Assembly (NCBI GenBank): GCA_030568195.1
Contig: JAJLTO010000002.1
Span: forward strand, 1,550,001 to 1,614,000
Reading direction: 5' to 3'
From: Dipodascopsis uninucleata var. uninucleata
Taxonomy: Eukaryota; Ascomycota; Lipomycetes; Lipomycetales; Lipomycetaceae
DNA: 64,000 bases
Part shown: positions 23,144-35,313 of the stretch, in pieces
How positions within the stretch are numbered: position 1 is the first letter of the stretch
Layout: the number at the start of each line of letters is the position of its first letter
Program-made: the position numbers and the translations under genes
The notes under the pieces: generated by a model
The model's input: the letters and a program-made list of their open reading frames with translations, nothing else
Databases searched by the model: none
Told to the model about the DNA's origin: nothing

Positions 23144-24606
23144 TCAATCTGGCAATTGCTCGAACCTGCCAGACTCAACAGCAGTTCGAATCGGATTTTC
23201 GACGTTGAGGACCCCGTTTTCTCGAATACTACAAAAATAATTGTTAGAATTTAATTGTTTATCATAATCTACATGGTGTTTGTAGATTGAAAAGCTTTGT
23301 AAAAAGCTAGAAAAACTAAAATAGAGCGATCAAAGTGTGATGAGTAAAACCACATACCGTTCAAAGAGCACAAACAATCTCTCTGCTTCTCGTTCTTTTT
23401 CCTCATCAGTCAGCCCTTCGAAAGGTGACTCACTCGACTCGGCACATATATTTTGACCAGTGACAGGATTTATTTGAGTACCGCCAGAACTGGAAGACGC
23501 CTTCGCGGAACCAAGATCGCCTGTGAAAGGAATATTATTTGAGGCTAAGAAGCCACTTGCAAAGCCAAAACCAATATTATAGACAAATGTAGAAGCTTCA
23601 TCGTTGCATGCACAAATAAACTTGTTAGAGAAATGACTGAAATAACTATAAAAGTAAAATATAAAAAAAACAAGAGCATACCATTACCAGATGATGCTTC
23701 CCAGAACAGACCATACAAAAGCTCTTTCGATTTGAGGTATTGAGGATCGGTTAGAAGTTTTAGGAGACGTGAAGGTAGATTATCAGAAGTGCCTAAAGGT
23801 AGATCTCGCTCACTATCATCAGTAAATATCGCCCGTCGAACGACAATTCGGAACGATTCGTCACAAACGCTGCTATATAGACGCGTCAATAGGCACAGAA
23901 GAGGGGCCAGTGTGGAATCTTCCGTTCTCGCTTGGACTGCTCTGTCGAGATAGTCTATGGCCGCCTCAGCTTCAGGAGCGGACACATAAAAATCTTCTGG
24001 AAAAGGTAGCTTCCATAGCGCAGATATAAGAGGGTTTGTAACCGGACCTAGATCATGTGGAGTCTTTGATAATAGCATGTCAAACAATGGACGTACATCA
24101 CTGGCTGATAGACCGAGACCACCAAAGTTTACGGATAAATTAAAAATAAATTTTGAAGACTCAGCAAGGGCTTCTGGTAATGCTGAATCCACAATGTGGT
24201 GTTGAAGATAATGGGATACCAAAGCTTCCGAAGCCTTGTTCATGGTGCTCTTTGCATCACTGTATGATGGTGGAGCAAGTGTGGCAAGAAAAAGGATACG
24301 TCCTACCACGAAATCCTCGTCATCAGAAAAATTCTGCGCGTATCTTTTTAGTAGAAGGAAAGACGGTGATTCCTCTTCTGAATAGGGATCTAACGAGATC
24401 TTTGCACGAAGTTGTGGTGAGAGCAGTGCAGAATTTGCAATCGCTTTGAGTGCTAATAACCGATCGCTTGCCTCTGCACTTGACTCGCTCCGTGAGCAAG
24501 CACATGCTATCAAACCATTTAATTCACATTGCTCTAGTAGAGCAGTCTCAGGATTCCTCGCTCTTTGTAAAATACCCTCTATTTGACTTGTTGAAAGTTG
24601 ATTCAT
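23144..24606 (-). CDS. RIC8: RIC8/synembryn, G-alpha chaperone and exchange factor
   Basis: Folding chaperone and guanine nucleotide exchange factor for heterotrimeric G-alpha subunits. Three exons: 23682-24606, 23358-23595 and 23144-23228, giving 415 residues. Exon 1 holds the armadillo-like body, including PLGTSDNLPSRLLKLLTDP; exon 2 gives ASTFVYNIGFGFASGFLASN and the family hallmark VTGQNICAES, then GLTDEEKEREAERLFVLFER. Exon 3 finishes ENGVLNVENPIRTAVESG. The first acceptor (GAAG at 23596) was chosen because it alone restores this frame; a CTAAC branch site lies about 20 bp before it. The ATG at 24606 is used rather than a TTG upstream. Divergent from HCS1 by 214 bp. Presence of RIC8 implies a G-protein pathway of the filamentous-fungus type. 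Confidence 0.92.
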
Positions 24607-24820
24607 TGTTGGAGATTTCTGCTGAATGAATTCGAAAACAGTTTCGGCTAGCAAAAGAAAGGTTAACAAAATAAGTTCCAGTGATTCTAAGCTTATTATT
24701 TATCTTTCTACAGTTTTTACTTTGGCACGCTACAATAACTCTTAGAACTACAGCCATCTGTACTTCTGTATATCGGTCATGAATTAACTAAATAGTCAAT
24801 ATTATAAGAATCTTTATTTA

Positions 24821-26896
24821 ATGGATAGTGCATATGCTCACAAACTTAAAGATGCGATTCGCAGAGAATGTGACGAAGATGTTACGGAAATGCAGCGACT
24901 TGTCACTAAACTGCCGCCTAAAGTTTTAGCAAGACAGGGACTTGCAATCATAAACTTACGAGTTTCGAATGTTCGTAGTGCACTAGGCGGTATGACGGTT
25001 ATTGAATTAGAGCCAGATGCATCTGTGAGTGAGACAATTGATTTTAGTGGTGTGCGAACTGGCGATATCGTAGCCATTGAGCGTATGCGATCAGGTACCA
25101 GGCGAAGCGCACTATCATCTACTAGTAAAGGCAAGTCGACTGCTAAGTTGTCAAAATCAGAGAATACCAATGCACGAGAAGATAGAGTCGAAGGTGTCGT
25201 AATGAAGATCAACAGTCAGTCTGCAGCTGTATCTGTTGACGAACAATTTGCTGAAAGAGCCGTAGGAAGTGGTCTACAAGATTGCAGGGTATGGATGGTG
25301 AAACTCGCTAACTCGATCACCTACAAACGAATGAGCAAAACGATCGAAGAGATAGAAAACCTACGTCATGCTAGTAGATTGCAGGATTTGGTTCTTGGCC
25401 AGACAGAATCGTGCAATCCTCGTATTGAGGAGGATAACAGGCTTGAACATTTTTTTGATGAAGGTCTCAATAAGAGCCAGAAAAAGGCTGTTAGGATCGC
25501 TCTGGGAAGCGAACTAGCTGTTGTACATGGTCCTCCGGGAACAGGAAAGACTGTTACGGTAGTCGAGATTATTCGACAACTAGTTGCTCGTGGAGAGCGA
25601 GTATTAGTTTGTGGTCCTAGTAATGTATCCATTGATACTATTGTTGAGCGACTAGATAATCTATTGCCACGATGGCAAGTAATCAGGATAGGCCACCCTG
25701 CACGAGTCCTTGAATCACAAGTTGGACACACAGTTGATGTTGCGACTAAGGCATCGGAAGCAGGTCAGATAGTGAGAGACGTAAGAGCAGAAATTGACGG
25801 GAAGCTATCTACTGTGCGCAAGACACGGAACGGCCGAGAGCGTGCAGGGATATATGCTGAAGTGCGTACGCTTAGAAAAGAATGCCGAGTACGAGAAAAG
25901 AAGGCAGTGGACGAAGTACTTAAAGCTGGAACAGTGATTGCTAGTACGCTTCATGGATCTGGCGGCTGGATCGGAAGAGGCTTAGAAATCAACACTATAG
26001 TAATTGACGAAGTATCACAAGGTACAGAGGCGCAAGGTTGGATACCACTGGCTATGCATCCAGAAGCTATACGATTGATTCTTGCCGGTGATGATAAGCA
26101 GCTTGGTCCTACCGTGAAATCCGAAAAGAACATGTCTACTCTTGGGAAGACAATGTTTGATAGGGTGGTAGGAAAGTATGGAAGAAAACTAAGGGTGCTT
26201 CTAGAAGAACAATATAGAATGAACGAAGCGATTGTTGCCTTCCCATCCAAAGCAATGTATGGAGGAAGATTAGTTTGTGGTAGTAAGGAGACTGCAGAAC
26301 AGAGTCTCGTCGATCTCGATGATGTTGAAGAAGACGAGGAAACTATGCCAGGCGTTGTATGGGTAGATACTCAGGGCGGAGATTTCCCGGAGAATGAAGA
26401 AAGAGATTTAGAATCCGGGGTTCTCGATGGATTATATGCAGGTCTAGGCGAGAGCAGATATAATGATCTGGAGGCATGGGCAACTGTGATAGAAGTTAGA
26501 AAACTATTAGAGCGCGGCGTGAAGCCAGGAGACATCGGTGTTATTGCTCCTTATAGTGCCCAGGTTTCTCTTTTGAGATCACGATTAAGTCAGGAACGTG
26601 GAGAACAACAAGATCTCGAGATATCGACAGTAGATGCTTTTCAGGGCCGAGAAAAAGAGGTGATTGTGATGTCTTTAGTTCGTTCTAATGACAAGGGCGA
26701 AGTTGGCTTCTTAGGAGACGAGCGCCGACTTAATGTTGCTATGACACGACCCAAGCGTCAGCTGAGACTAATTGGTGACATGGAGACTCTAGCTCGAGGA
26801 AGTAAATTCCTGAAAGAATGGACGGAGTGGATATCGACGCATGGAGATGTACGCTATGCAGATTTAGATGAAGTGTATGCGGCTATTAGAACATGA
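24821..26896 (+). CDS. HCS1: SF1B DNA helicase, HCS1/SMUBP2 family
   Basis: Upf1-like superfamily 1B helicase related to yeast Hcs1 (DNA helicase A, associated with DNA polymerase alpha) and animal IGHMBP2. A single intronless frame of 691 residues, against 683 in yeast. Motifs in order: an N-terminal OB-like region, the Q-motif region LNKSQKKAVRIAL near 218, Walker A GPPGTGKT at 237-244, Ia VLVCGPSNVSIDTI, Walker B IDEVSQ near 395-400, motif III LAGDDKQLGPTVKS, IV RVLLEEQYRMNE, V STVDAFQGREKEVIVMSLVR and VI RRLNVAMTRPKR. There is no C-terminal R3H or zinc domain, which fits the fungal rather than the vertebrate form. This is the longest uninterrupted gene in an otherwise intron-rich neighbourhood. 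Confidence 0.94.
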   Translation: MDSAYAHKLKDAIRRECDEDVTEMQRLVTKLPPKVLARQGLAIINLRVSNVRSALGGMTVIELEPDASVSETIDFSGVRTGDIVAIERMRSGTRRSALSSTSKGKSTAKLSKSENTNAREDRVEGVVMKINSQSAAVSVDEQFAERAVGSGLQDCRVWMVKLANSITYKRMSKTIEEIENLRHASRLQDLVLGQTESCNPRIEEDNRLEHFFDEGLNKSQKKAVRIALGSELAVVHGPPGTGKTVTVVEIIRQLVARGERVLVCGPSNVSIDTIVERLDNLLPRWQVIRIGHPARVLESQVGHTVDVATKASEAGQIVRDVRAEIDGKLSTVRKTRNGRERAGIYAEVRTLRKECRVREKKAVDEVLKAGTVIASTLHGSGGWIGRGLEINTIVIDEVSQGTEAQGWIPLAMHPEAIRLILAGDDKQLGPTVKSEKNMSTLGKTMFDRVVGKYGRKLRVLLEEQYRMNEAIVAFPSKAMYGGRLVCGSKETAEQSLVDLDDVEEDEETMPGVVWVDTQGGDFPENEERDLESGVLDGLYAGLGESRYNDLEAWATVIEVRKLLERGVKPGDIGVIAPYSAQVSLLRSRLSQERGEQQDLEISTVDAFQGREKEVIVMSLVRSNDKGEVGFLGDERRLNVAMTRPKRQLRLIGDMETLARGSKFLKEWTEWISTHGDVRYADLDEVYAAIRT

Positions 26897-27190
26897 AACT
26901 AGTCAAATGTACATAGGAAAAGAGCATTAATAGATATTGTACATAGCATCTTTATATTACAATAGTGTAAACAGCATTTTGAACATAATAAATTCAAAAA
27001 CAACATCACATTGGTATACATACATACATACTACAGCCACACGCAATTATATCTATACATATGTGCATGAAAATATGCCAATGTATACATGACAACTAGT
27101 GGAAGGGCTATACCAAGTCCCTATCCTAATCAAGATAACAAGCAAAATTACTTTAAAAAAACCATTGTAGAAGGAAGTAGAGAGGGATGC

Positions 27191-27493
27191 CTAACGAGCA
27201 GCAGCCTTCTGTGCCTGCGCAGCAGCTTCTCGTCGGGTGGCATCTTCAAGGAGAGCAGTGTCGATAGCATCAGCTGGCAAATGAACATACCGAACAACGG
27301 AACCTCGAATGAAAATGTTCTTTACCGAAGATAAGTGTGGATATTTAAGCTCATCAACGACAGAAATGTTATCCAATTTAATGTTTAAGAATTGATCTAC
27401 TGATTTCAGTGTTCCGCGAATTGACATGTCATTTTTTAACTCGATTGTGACCTCTTGGTCTATTAAAGTCTTGAAAAAAGAGAAAAAGAGCAT
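27191..27493 (-). CDS. LSM2: U6 snRNA-associated Sm-like protein LSM2
   Basis: Subunit of the Lsm2-8 ring on U6 snRNA and of the Lsm1-7 ring in mRNA decay. A single exon of 100 residues begins MLFFSFFKTLIDQEVTIELK, near-diagnostic for LSM2. Sm1 continues NDMSIRGTLKSVDQFLNIKL and Sm2 contains VKNIFIRGSVVRYVHLP. The C-terminal extension is Ala-rich (REAAAQAQKAAAR). Convergent with HCS1 across 294 bp containing AATAAA-type signals. Confidence 0.96.
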   Translation of the reverse strand: MLFFSFFKTLIDQEVTIELKNDMSIRGTLKSVDQFLNIKLDNISVVDELKYPHLSSVKNIFIRGSVVRYVHLPADAIDTALLEDATRREAAAQAQKAAAR

Positions 27494-30400
27494 TTTTGTT
27501 ACAGTAACAGCAACTTAGACTACCAAATAGACGAACTGGTGATATTAAGACTTATTATAACACGAATGCAGCTGACAGATTCCGCACTATTATTTTATTC
27601 AGGTATTGGAATATGGTGACGCAATAACCTGATTTCTTGATAAATTAAAAACCGAATGCCAATGATTCAAGATGCAATATACTCTACCAATGCAAATTAA
27701 TATATGTACTGCTTGATAGAGTTTGTTTATGCCTAGTAATGATACTTTGATGATGATTCTTATGCCAATGGACGTCAGATTGGAAAAAAACGAACGCAGA
27801 AAGCACTCCGCTACATATCTTCGACGACTTTTTACGAGTCCTCCTCTTCCTCCCGCTGGTGAACTCAAAGGTAGGGTAAACAAAAAAGACGACTTCTTCA
27901 GGGTAGCTGTAAGACAGGGTAATTGCACAAGACAGGGTAAATTATAGTATTCAGTTATGCGTTGGCAATCTCTAAACTCTAATAATTAAAAGGTTATAAG
28001 AATGAGATTTAACAAAGGACAAGTTAATACTGGTATAAAGTTTATTCATATTACTGATACTAATGAGCAGAGGTAAGGATAGAGTAAAAATATACTTTTA
28101 TGGTAGTAGGACAGGTATTAGTGTGTTAACTAGTGTTTGAAGTTCAGCAACACGACCAATTTTTGAGAGCAGAGAAGAATTGGAGATGAGAAGGATTAGA
28201 AAGAGCCTGGGACGAAAGGAAAAGACTTAAGTTGAACGAGAAAAGCAGTAATATGTAATAGCCGAGCAGAACACAGTCAACCCTATATATTCCCGAATGA
28301 ATGCAGCTACCATAGAGAGGAATATGACAGTACTTACCAAGCTTCATTTATGATAGATACGAATCATCTAGGGCCCCATGGAGAAACTCAAGAGTAAAAT
28401 TCTCAGGGATAGTAATCTGAGGACATATCGTTCTTCTGTCCAGATTGGCCAAAAACTAGAGATAATGGTGCAATAATAAGCATATTCACCTTTCGCATTT
28501 ACAGCATCAGCTGAACAAGACTAAGATCGTATAATCCATCTTAAATAGCTGGTCGATTCTTCGCTTTCTTCCTTGAACTATTAACATGTTTAAACTGTAG
28601 ACATATAAAGAATCAAGACTGTCCTCTTCTCATCCAACCAATACTAACGTTAACCTACTTTTTAGTATATAGCACTGTGGAATGACTGAGGTCAGTTACA
28701 GCTGATACATTCTACTTCCAGAGCACATCTACGGGTTGGGCACATAAATTGTCAAAACTATCGATGACAGAATGCGAAGAAGCCTGACAACTGAGTTTTA
28801 CTTTAGGTCTTTATATAGCCTGGATTCGTAGCGAAGACATCGCACAAACTCGCACAAACTCGATAAGCGTGCGCACTGCACGAACGTCGTGCGGAATTGA
28901 CCGACATAAGGCGTTCAGGAGTTCTTTCGCCGTTGGAAATACAGTAAGCCGACTCTTAGAAGTGCTCATAGATATGATATGTGAAGATATCGCAGAGCCA
29001 AACGCAATACTATTGTCGCCAATCTGTACACAATATGGAGAGCAAATATCTGCAAGTTACGTGAACTGAAACAGTTAAGAGATTTAATAGAGTATGTAGC
29101 ATTACGTATGTAACTGTCATGGAGTATGGTTTGTATCTGCCATCCCGACCGTGGGGACGACTTGTCACAAGACGCAACAACCTTCAGTTTAGAAAGAGCA
29201 TAACCGATTAATTTCAACCCAACAGAAAGTCAGATAATACAGAAGAGTTAACTAGTGCATGTGCGCTGCAAGTGGATAATTTTGTGCTATGCGATATTAG
29301 CCAGGGCGATTATATGTGACGAAATCATCAGACGTCCGCATGCCCATCCATTCGGTACCAATATGTATTTTCGACCTTTCTTTGGGTCTGTTATTTAACC
29401 AGCTTGCACTTGTCCGCCAGACGAGACATTCTAGCCCTGCATTGAGCTCCTCACAAGGTACATCGGCTTGGCGAGTGATGCTCATCCTGAGGAAAAAGAA
29501 AAAGCACAAAGGGGAACCAGTAATTATATATAAACATATATATATAAGACGGCAACAATTGGGAACCCACAAGTAGAAAGAAGTCCAAAACGGCGGGTCG
29601 TCAGATCTAGCGAATGCTGCATCTGATACGTCTCCGAAGTGCTAAATGAAGATAAGACCGAGGAAACAAGGTTCGTCTGGTTCTCTGTACCGTTTGTTCG
29701 TTCTAAGCCGCATGTAGATTCTCTTAATGTGAGCAATGAGATCGATCTATTGTGGAATAACGTAGCCTGATGAACCGGAAGTAGCCATAGAACCTACGAA
29801 AAGAGCATGTACTTTACGAATAAGAGTATTATGGACCAGAAAAAAGACACAAAAAAAAGAATGAGCGATAGCCAGAAGAGATGCAAGAAAGAGATAAATA
29901 ATCGAAGACATGCATTTGTTTTTCCTTCGCTTGCTAATATTAAGTACATGCCATTTATTCCTTGGTTCCGCTTTCGACCTATACTACCCACCAATCCATA
30001 AGAGCTCCTAGCTCAGTTTCGGTCGCTTCTAATATCTGCGATACAAAGAAAGAAGTCGAAACTTCAGTCAGCAGGAATAAGCCTATACTAGCTTCTGTCT
30101 TGAAAGATAAGATGCAGGCAAATAGTACGCATAGGAGTATTTTATCCTAATATATAGCATGTCTAAGTGACGATATGAGCAGTTAAACATATATCATTAT
30201 TTACATATATAAATAAATATATGTAATACGTATAGTCAAAACCAGCTTAACGAAAAAACTGCCGAGAAAATACTAGTTCTATTAGCTCTACAAATAGAAT
30301 TGCAGGGCGAAGCAGATTCCCAGAAGAGATTATTAAGTGCAAGGTAGACATATGCAGGATGCACCAAACGCAGGATGCAGGTAATGCCAACCCTGGAACT

Positions 30401-30699
30401 ATTCTACAACCATATTTGGAAGTGCATGATAGGAAATTCCTGTCATAGAAAATTCAGCGAGCATTTACAGTTAGACTCATCTCTACAAAGCAACGGCAAG
30501 ATGGAAACTGTCATTTCCAATATGCCAAACAAGTCGCCAATAGCCATGCCCATTCAAGACCTTATCGCTATCCGTATTAGGGACCACATTTGTATGCCTA
30601 TTCCTATATATAGATATTTAATACTACGTTTTGCGCCACGAAGGCACATTTATTGCGAAGGAAGCATATCTTTGTAACCAAGATTGCCAGCAAGAACAA

Positions 30700-32460
30700 G
30701 GCTCTTCTTAATACGCGCTCGTGTTAACCTTACGAAGCACTCTCGGTTGGTGGTTGGCTGACATTAATGTAGCTGACCGGCCGGCAGCTATCTCATAAGC
30801 ACTACTGCAGCCGAAAACGCACTAATGCCACTCTAGTGCATGGCATGCATAGACGGAGCTGCACCAAACGCATAGAGGATGCACACGCGATAGCAGCTGC
30901 ACTTTGTGCGTCCTTTTAAGAGCCAAAATACTGTCTTACAGAGCAACACTATTATCATGTGCATTAGCGTGCATAGTCAAGGAAGCTCCTAGTATGCGGC
31001 GTGCAATTCGTGGAGATAGCTTCATCGCGGCTAAGTGAAAGGAAAAAGTAGCAGATGCAGCAGTCGGTGGGCACTCACGACAGTATCATGGGATGCACTA
31101 ACTAGTAAGGCTCGCTGGAAGTCATGGTGAGTTGATAAGAATGTCCAGGCTGAGCGCATCACTGCAGATGGCATAGGCAGGCGCATAAAATAAGGCAGAA
31201 GGCTTGTGAACAGCTTTTGAATTTCATGGCATTCCGTTCCTCTCCCACGCCAGGGCCGCGGTGTCCGCGGCGCACCCAGCAGATGAGGGTTTTTGGCTTG
31301 AACTGGAAGTCATATCCGGGTCTGTCTTGTCTGTCGCCATCTATCTGGTCTCTGGCGCCGTAAATGGGCCATAAATTTAACCCGTCGAGGGCAGGTAGCA
31401 GTTGCTACTGCTGCTAGTTATTACTACTGCCAGGCGAGGCTTCTCAGTCTGGGCCAAGTGGGCGTCACATAGAGGTGTGTAGACTGATCGGCCGGCGCGA
31501 CTGACCCTGAAAGTGCAGAAACGCTACGTCATGGATCTTACGATATATTCGGTCCTGTCTCATGACAATTAATCAACCTTGTTCTAGACAGCTATGCACT
31601 ATAAGCTCGCTACAAACTCACACGTCTCTTCCCACAGTGCAGTACTAGCCGGGCAGGTACTTCACACCTTGTGCAACTATCCCTGGTTTTTTTACATAAT
31701 CCGCATTGGCTCTGACGTGTCAGCAGTATGAAAGCCAACATAAGTAAGAGCGTGCAGAAGGACATATGCTCGTTGTACAGACAGGAACGCTACCAGTGCA
31801 AGCGCACATGGCCAGCAGACTAACAGTAGTTTTGCATTTAAATATCGCGTTACGGCCAGCACCGTTCTGGAATAGGTCGGCGCAATCCGGCACGCGCACT
31901 CGAGAATGTGCACACGAGTTTGTGCACGGACTGTCTGTTGTCCCAGAATGTACTAGGCCAGCGAGAGCGCGAACTTTCGTGGCAGAATGCGGAAATTGCG
32001 TTCAATTACGCCGGTGCTACGGCAACGGCCAGCACGAAAAGTGCAGAAATAAAATAAATAAATTAGGTGACTGACCAGCAGTAGCTATCAAGGGTGCTCA
32101 CTTGACTGGCAACAAGTCATGCGAAAAGTACCTGTTAACCACTGTAGTGTATTAGTGCTACGGCATTCAGCAAAATCGATTGCCCTGTGCTCTGTATAGG
32201 CGTCGATCTGCTGAATCATCTTTTCAAAGTATCGTCGGCATGCGACATTGCAGGCATACAGTCACAGGTGCTCTGTCGCACGGACAATTTACGTGCATGC
32301 GAGCTATTACAAGCAACTCACTATCGCCACGTCCTATCGAGCACGCCGGGGCGCGCCGGCAACACTAGTCAGCTACATTAAAAGCCGTACTACAGGCATT
32401 GTTCGGTGTACAGAAGTACTCTGGTTCTTGGAAACCGCGTATATTCGCCTTATATAGTTT
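30700..32460. other. GC-richer island inside the gene-poor region
   Basis: Base composition is visibly richer in G+C and in GCAC/GTGC words than either flank. It includes the palindromic CCGCGG-rich stretch at 31256-31280. No coding interpretation holds. It could be a composition remnant, a structured non-coding RNA, or a regulatory domain. Confidence 0.35.
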
Positions 32461-34569
32461 TCTTATATAGCGAGCCAAACTACCGGCGTAGATCGGCAGA
32501 GTACAGACTGGAGGCACTAGATCGCTAAGACCCCTGGCAAGTTGTAAACCGATAGCTGCTGAATTGAATGGGAAGTAAAACTTAGTAGTAGTAGAAGTAC
32601 AAATGAATCGAGTGCATAAAAAACTAAAATCCAGAATTTGTCCTCCAATCTAGCCGATCCTCTCTCTATCCTTGGAGTATCACCAGCAAATAGTTCTGCC
32701 AACTTTCCTTATAAGTGCGATTATCGTTTTTACGGCCAAATAACATGTTTGATCTCGCATGCTCAACGTTCAGAGAGAACTCTAGAGCATAACCACAATA
32801 CCGAAAAATCTGCAGTACATCTTTTACCTTATCCATTTTCAAGAGCGATGTCGGCCAGACACAGCTGACAGTTCCAGGTGGTTTTAATTTTACACAGCCG
32901 CGATTCTTCCTCGCACACAGGAGTAGTCCCTGCATCTATATACTTTTGCATTGCTTCTGTTACAACCGCCTCCAGCCTGTCTTCCGTAGATGTTCTTCTG
33001 ATACCTCGAATGGAAATCATACAGTCGTGCGAAAGCATCAGCTACTGTACTAACCTTTAGTCAGATTCTTCTTTCTTTTTTGATCTTGCTCGCGATCGCT
33101 CTGTAAGGTTCTTTCACTGGTGTCTAGCATATTCTGGTAATTCCGGAGCCCAGAGATATGATTACGATGCGAATTCTGAGGGGAGATTTGAGGAATCTTT
33201 ATTTGTCCCTCCACTCCGTGCCTATTGACATCTTCAACTTGGTGTTATAATGCTTCCTACTAGTTTCCCAGACACCGAGACCTTGTGCTCGACGAGGTGA
33301 CTTGACATGTGATTAGGAACCCTTGGGACAAACAGTGAGTACGGGTATCTTCGTATTATCTAATGTTACGTGGGCGCCTACTGAGCGGATGCACTACTAA
33401 CTGTTCCTGTCGCACAAGGATCTCCAGATGGACAGCAGAGCCATGCAATTTCAGTCGCAAGTTCATCCGGCAGGAAGCTGTTATGCTGTGCTGAATAAAT
33501 CCACTGGGGCCATATTGTGTTTAGTCAATCAGCAAAACCAGCAGAAAGTAGAGCGAAAAAAAGGCAAAAGGTAAAAAATGCAAAATGAAAATTTGGGGTG
33601 GAAAAAAGAAAAGATGCGTGGTGTTACATAGTTAAAGGCGGATGACGAAAACGGAAAACATATTAGATCTGGTCAGAAGAACTATCTCAAGGGCGTCTGC
33701 TGATTGAGTGATTCAGAAGAACAAATGGTCCACCTCGCTAGGCCAAGTTTACAAGTTTCTTCTTTTCTACTTTACTGCTCCTTCACCAGGATTTATTCAA
33801 TATTCATCATACTCTAACTCTTTATAATTCGCCTGAACTATCAGCCTGGCCGGACAATCTCAAATTTTATTACTATTCTTAAGCTGCTCATTGTCCGCTT
33901 ATATCCGTTTCTCTACCAGCTTATTTGCACTCTTTACATCTTGTGCAGCGATCGAGTATCTGCTCCTTGTCTTCTACGATTCGTAGAAGAGCCAGAATAA
34001 GTAGTATCACAAGAAGCGGCACTTGTTAATTCGATAGGCTCCTCCAGCTCCTTGATGATAGTCTCTCTCTATCTATTGTTGTCGTCGTAGTAAGCTCAGT
34101 TCCGTTACACAGAATTGGAACAAACGATGCAGTCTGCTGGGTCTTCTGGTTGATTGTAGCTTAGCTTTTGTCTCTACCAGAATGTACCAATTCATTTCAT
34201 GCATTGGCCTTAACTTTAATTATAAGCATCTTCGTTTATTTTTCAAAATTTGTATTTACATTATATCAGTACCTGTAAATAAAGTTTATTTCTAACATAT
34301 TTTACGTTATTAGATATTAGAGTTTCGTCATATTTGCTTTTTAATATTGATTTTGTAATATACTTTAATTTTGTTTTAATTATTTTTATTTTTATTCTTT
34401 ATTTCGCAAAAACCGCAGTCGTCCATCCTTTTTCTTTCTCCGCCTTCCCTTGTTCTCTTCTCTTATTTTTCCTTTCGATCCTTCTCTCTCAGTCCTTTAA
34501 TTCTTGCTTTCATCCCTTTTTATTTTTTGGATTTAGTTCTTTTACTCCCAGTATTTGTTATTACTGTTC

Positions 34570-34612
34570 TTGTCGCCGCCGCCGTCGCTGTCGTCGCTGT
34601 CGTCGTCGTGGT
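34570..34612. repeat. CGC/GTC triplet-rich microsatellite
   Basis: Imperfect run of CGC, CGT and GTC triplets beginning CGCCGCCGCCGTCGCTGTC, about 700 bp upstream of the bZIP start codon. The short openings across it owe their length to this low complexity. Confidence 0.8.
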
Positions 34613-35313
34613 CGCAGTAGTACCAGTAGCAGTTTGGAATTCTTCTGATTGTTGTTTCTCTTGTATAGCTCCAATCAGCTGTATAGTTCTCGAAGATAGA
34701 GTGCACGGTATTCGTATATACGATATTGCTATAGTAGCATCTGCACGACAACATAGCCGTTAGAAGCAGCAACAGATACAGCTAACAAACAGCACTGTTA
34801 GCAGCAAAGGCAGTAGTAAAGATACGAGCTTCAGTATTAACGACTACAGAAAAGGGCTACGTTTGCTTCATCATTAGAAACTGTAGTGATAGTGGTAGTG
34901 ATTTGGGATTGACAATAAATTTAGAAACAGAAAACAGCTTTAAGTCTAGAGAAAGAGGATCAACTCTAAGTATATATTGTCAACGTTGTGTGCCTGTTCT
35001 ATAACTCACTTTCTTGTTACGAGGTAAAATTAAAGATTAGGTCTCCCGCTGTCAGCCTCTAAATGTGCTGACAACAAAGATCTGTGGTTTTTATACACGC
35101 TAGTTTATGACTGCTAACTAGTCACTATCTAATCTTCTTAATATGTCTAGTTTCATGTCATTTTCTGAAATAGTCAAATTCCTGGTGCATCTTGTAATCT
35201 TTCACTCTTTGGTCGACAGCTTTTTTTTGCTTTCGTTTTTCTTGATAGCTCCATTTTCTTTTATTGCTTAGCTTCTTACTTTTCAGCAGTGTACGAAAGA
35301 TATACATATTAAA

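Larger units (their letters stand above)
27494..35313. other. Long gene-poor region (7.8 kb)
   Basis: No open frame here has a recognisable family, a good splice chain, or length beyond chance for the composition. Overlapping short openings occur on both strands (for example 31766-32457 and 32517-33038), the pattern expected of GC-richer non-coding DNA. The part from about 34240 to 35313 is T-rich and contains the CGC/GTC triplet run at 34570-34612; it probably includes promoter and leader of the bZIP gene. I looked for tRNA B-box-like, 5S, U6, U2 and other snRNA signatures by eye and found none. Long non-coding transcripts or an unrecognised spliced gene remain possible. Confidence 0.5.

Noticed and set aside
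24607-24669. N-terminal extension of RIC8 (hydrophobic, like a signal peptide)
   Set aside because: The extension begins at a TTG; the first ATG at 24606 fits the cytosolic family start.
27599-27947. Open frames on both strands next to LSM2
   Set aside because: Neither matches a family; mirror-image openings in the same stretch are typical of non-coding sequence.
31692-32457. Overlapping small open frames in the GC-richer island
   Set aside because: They overlap in several frames on both strands with no family likeness, as expected from base composition.
32666-33038. Two minus-strand open frames of 89 and 69 residues
   Set aside because: No recognisable domain, no good splice chain linking them, and no conserved motif; left as part of the gene-poor region.
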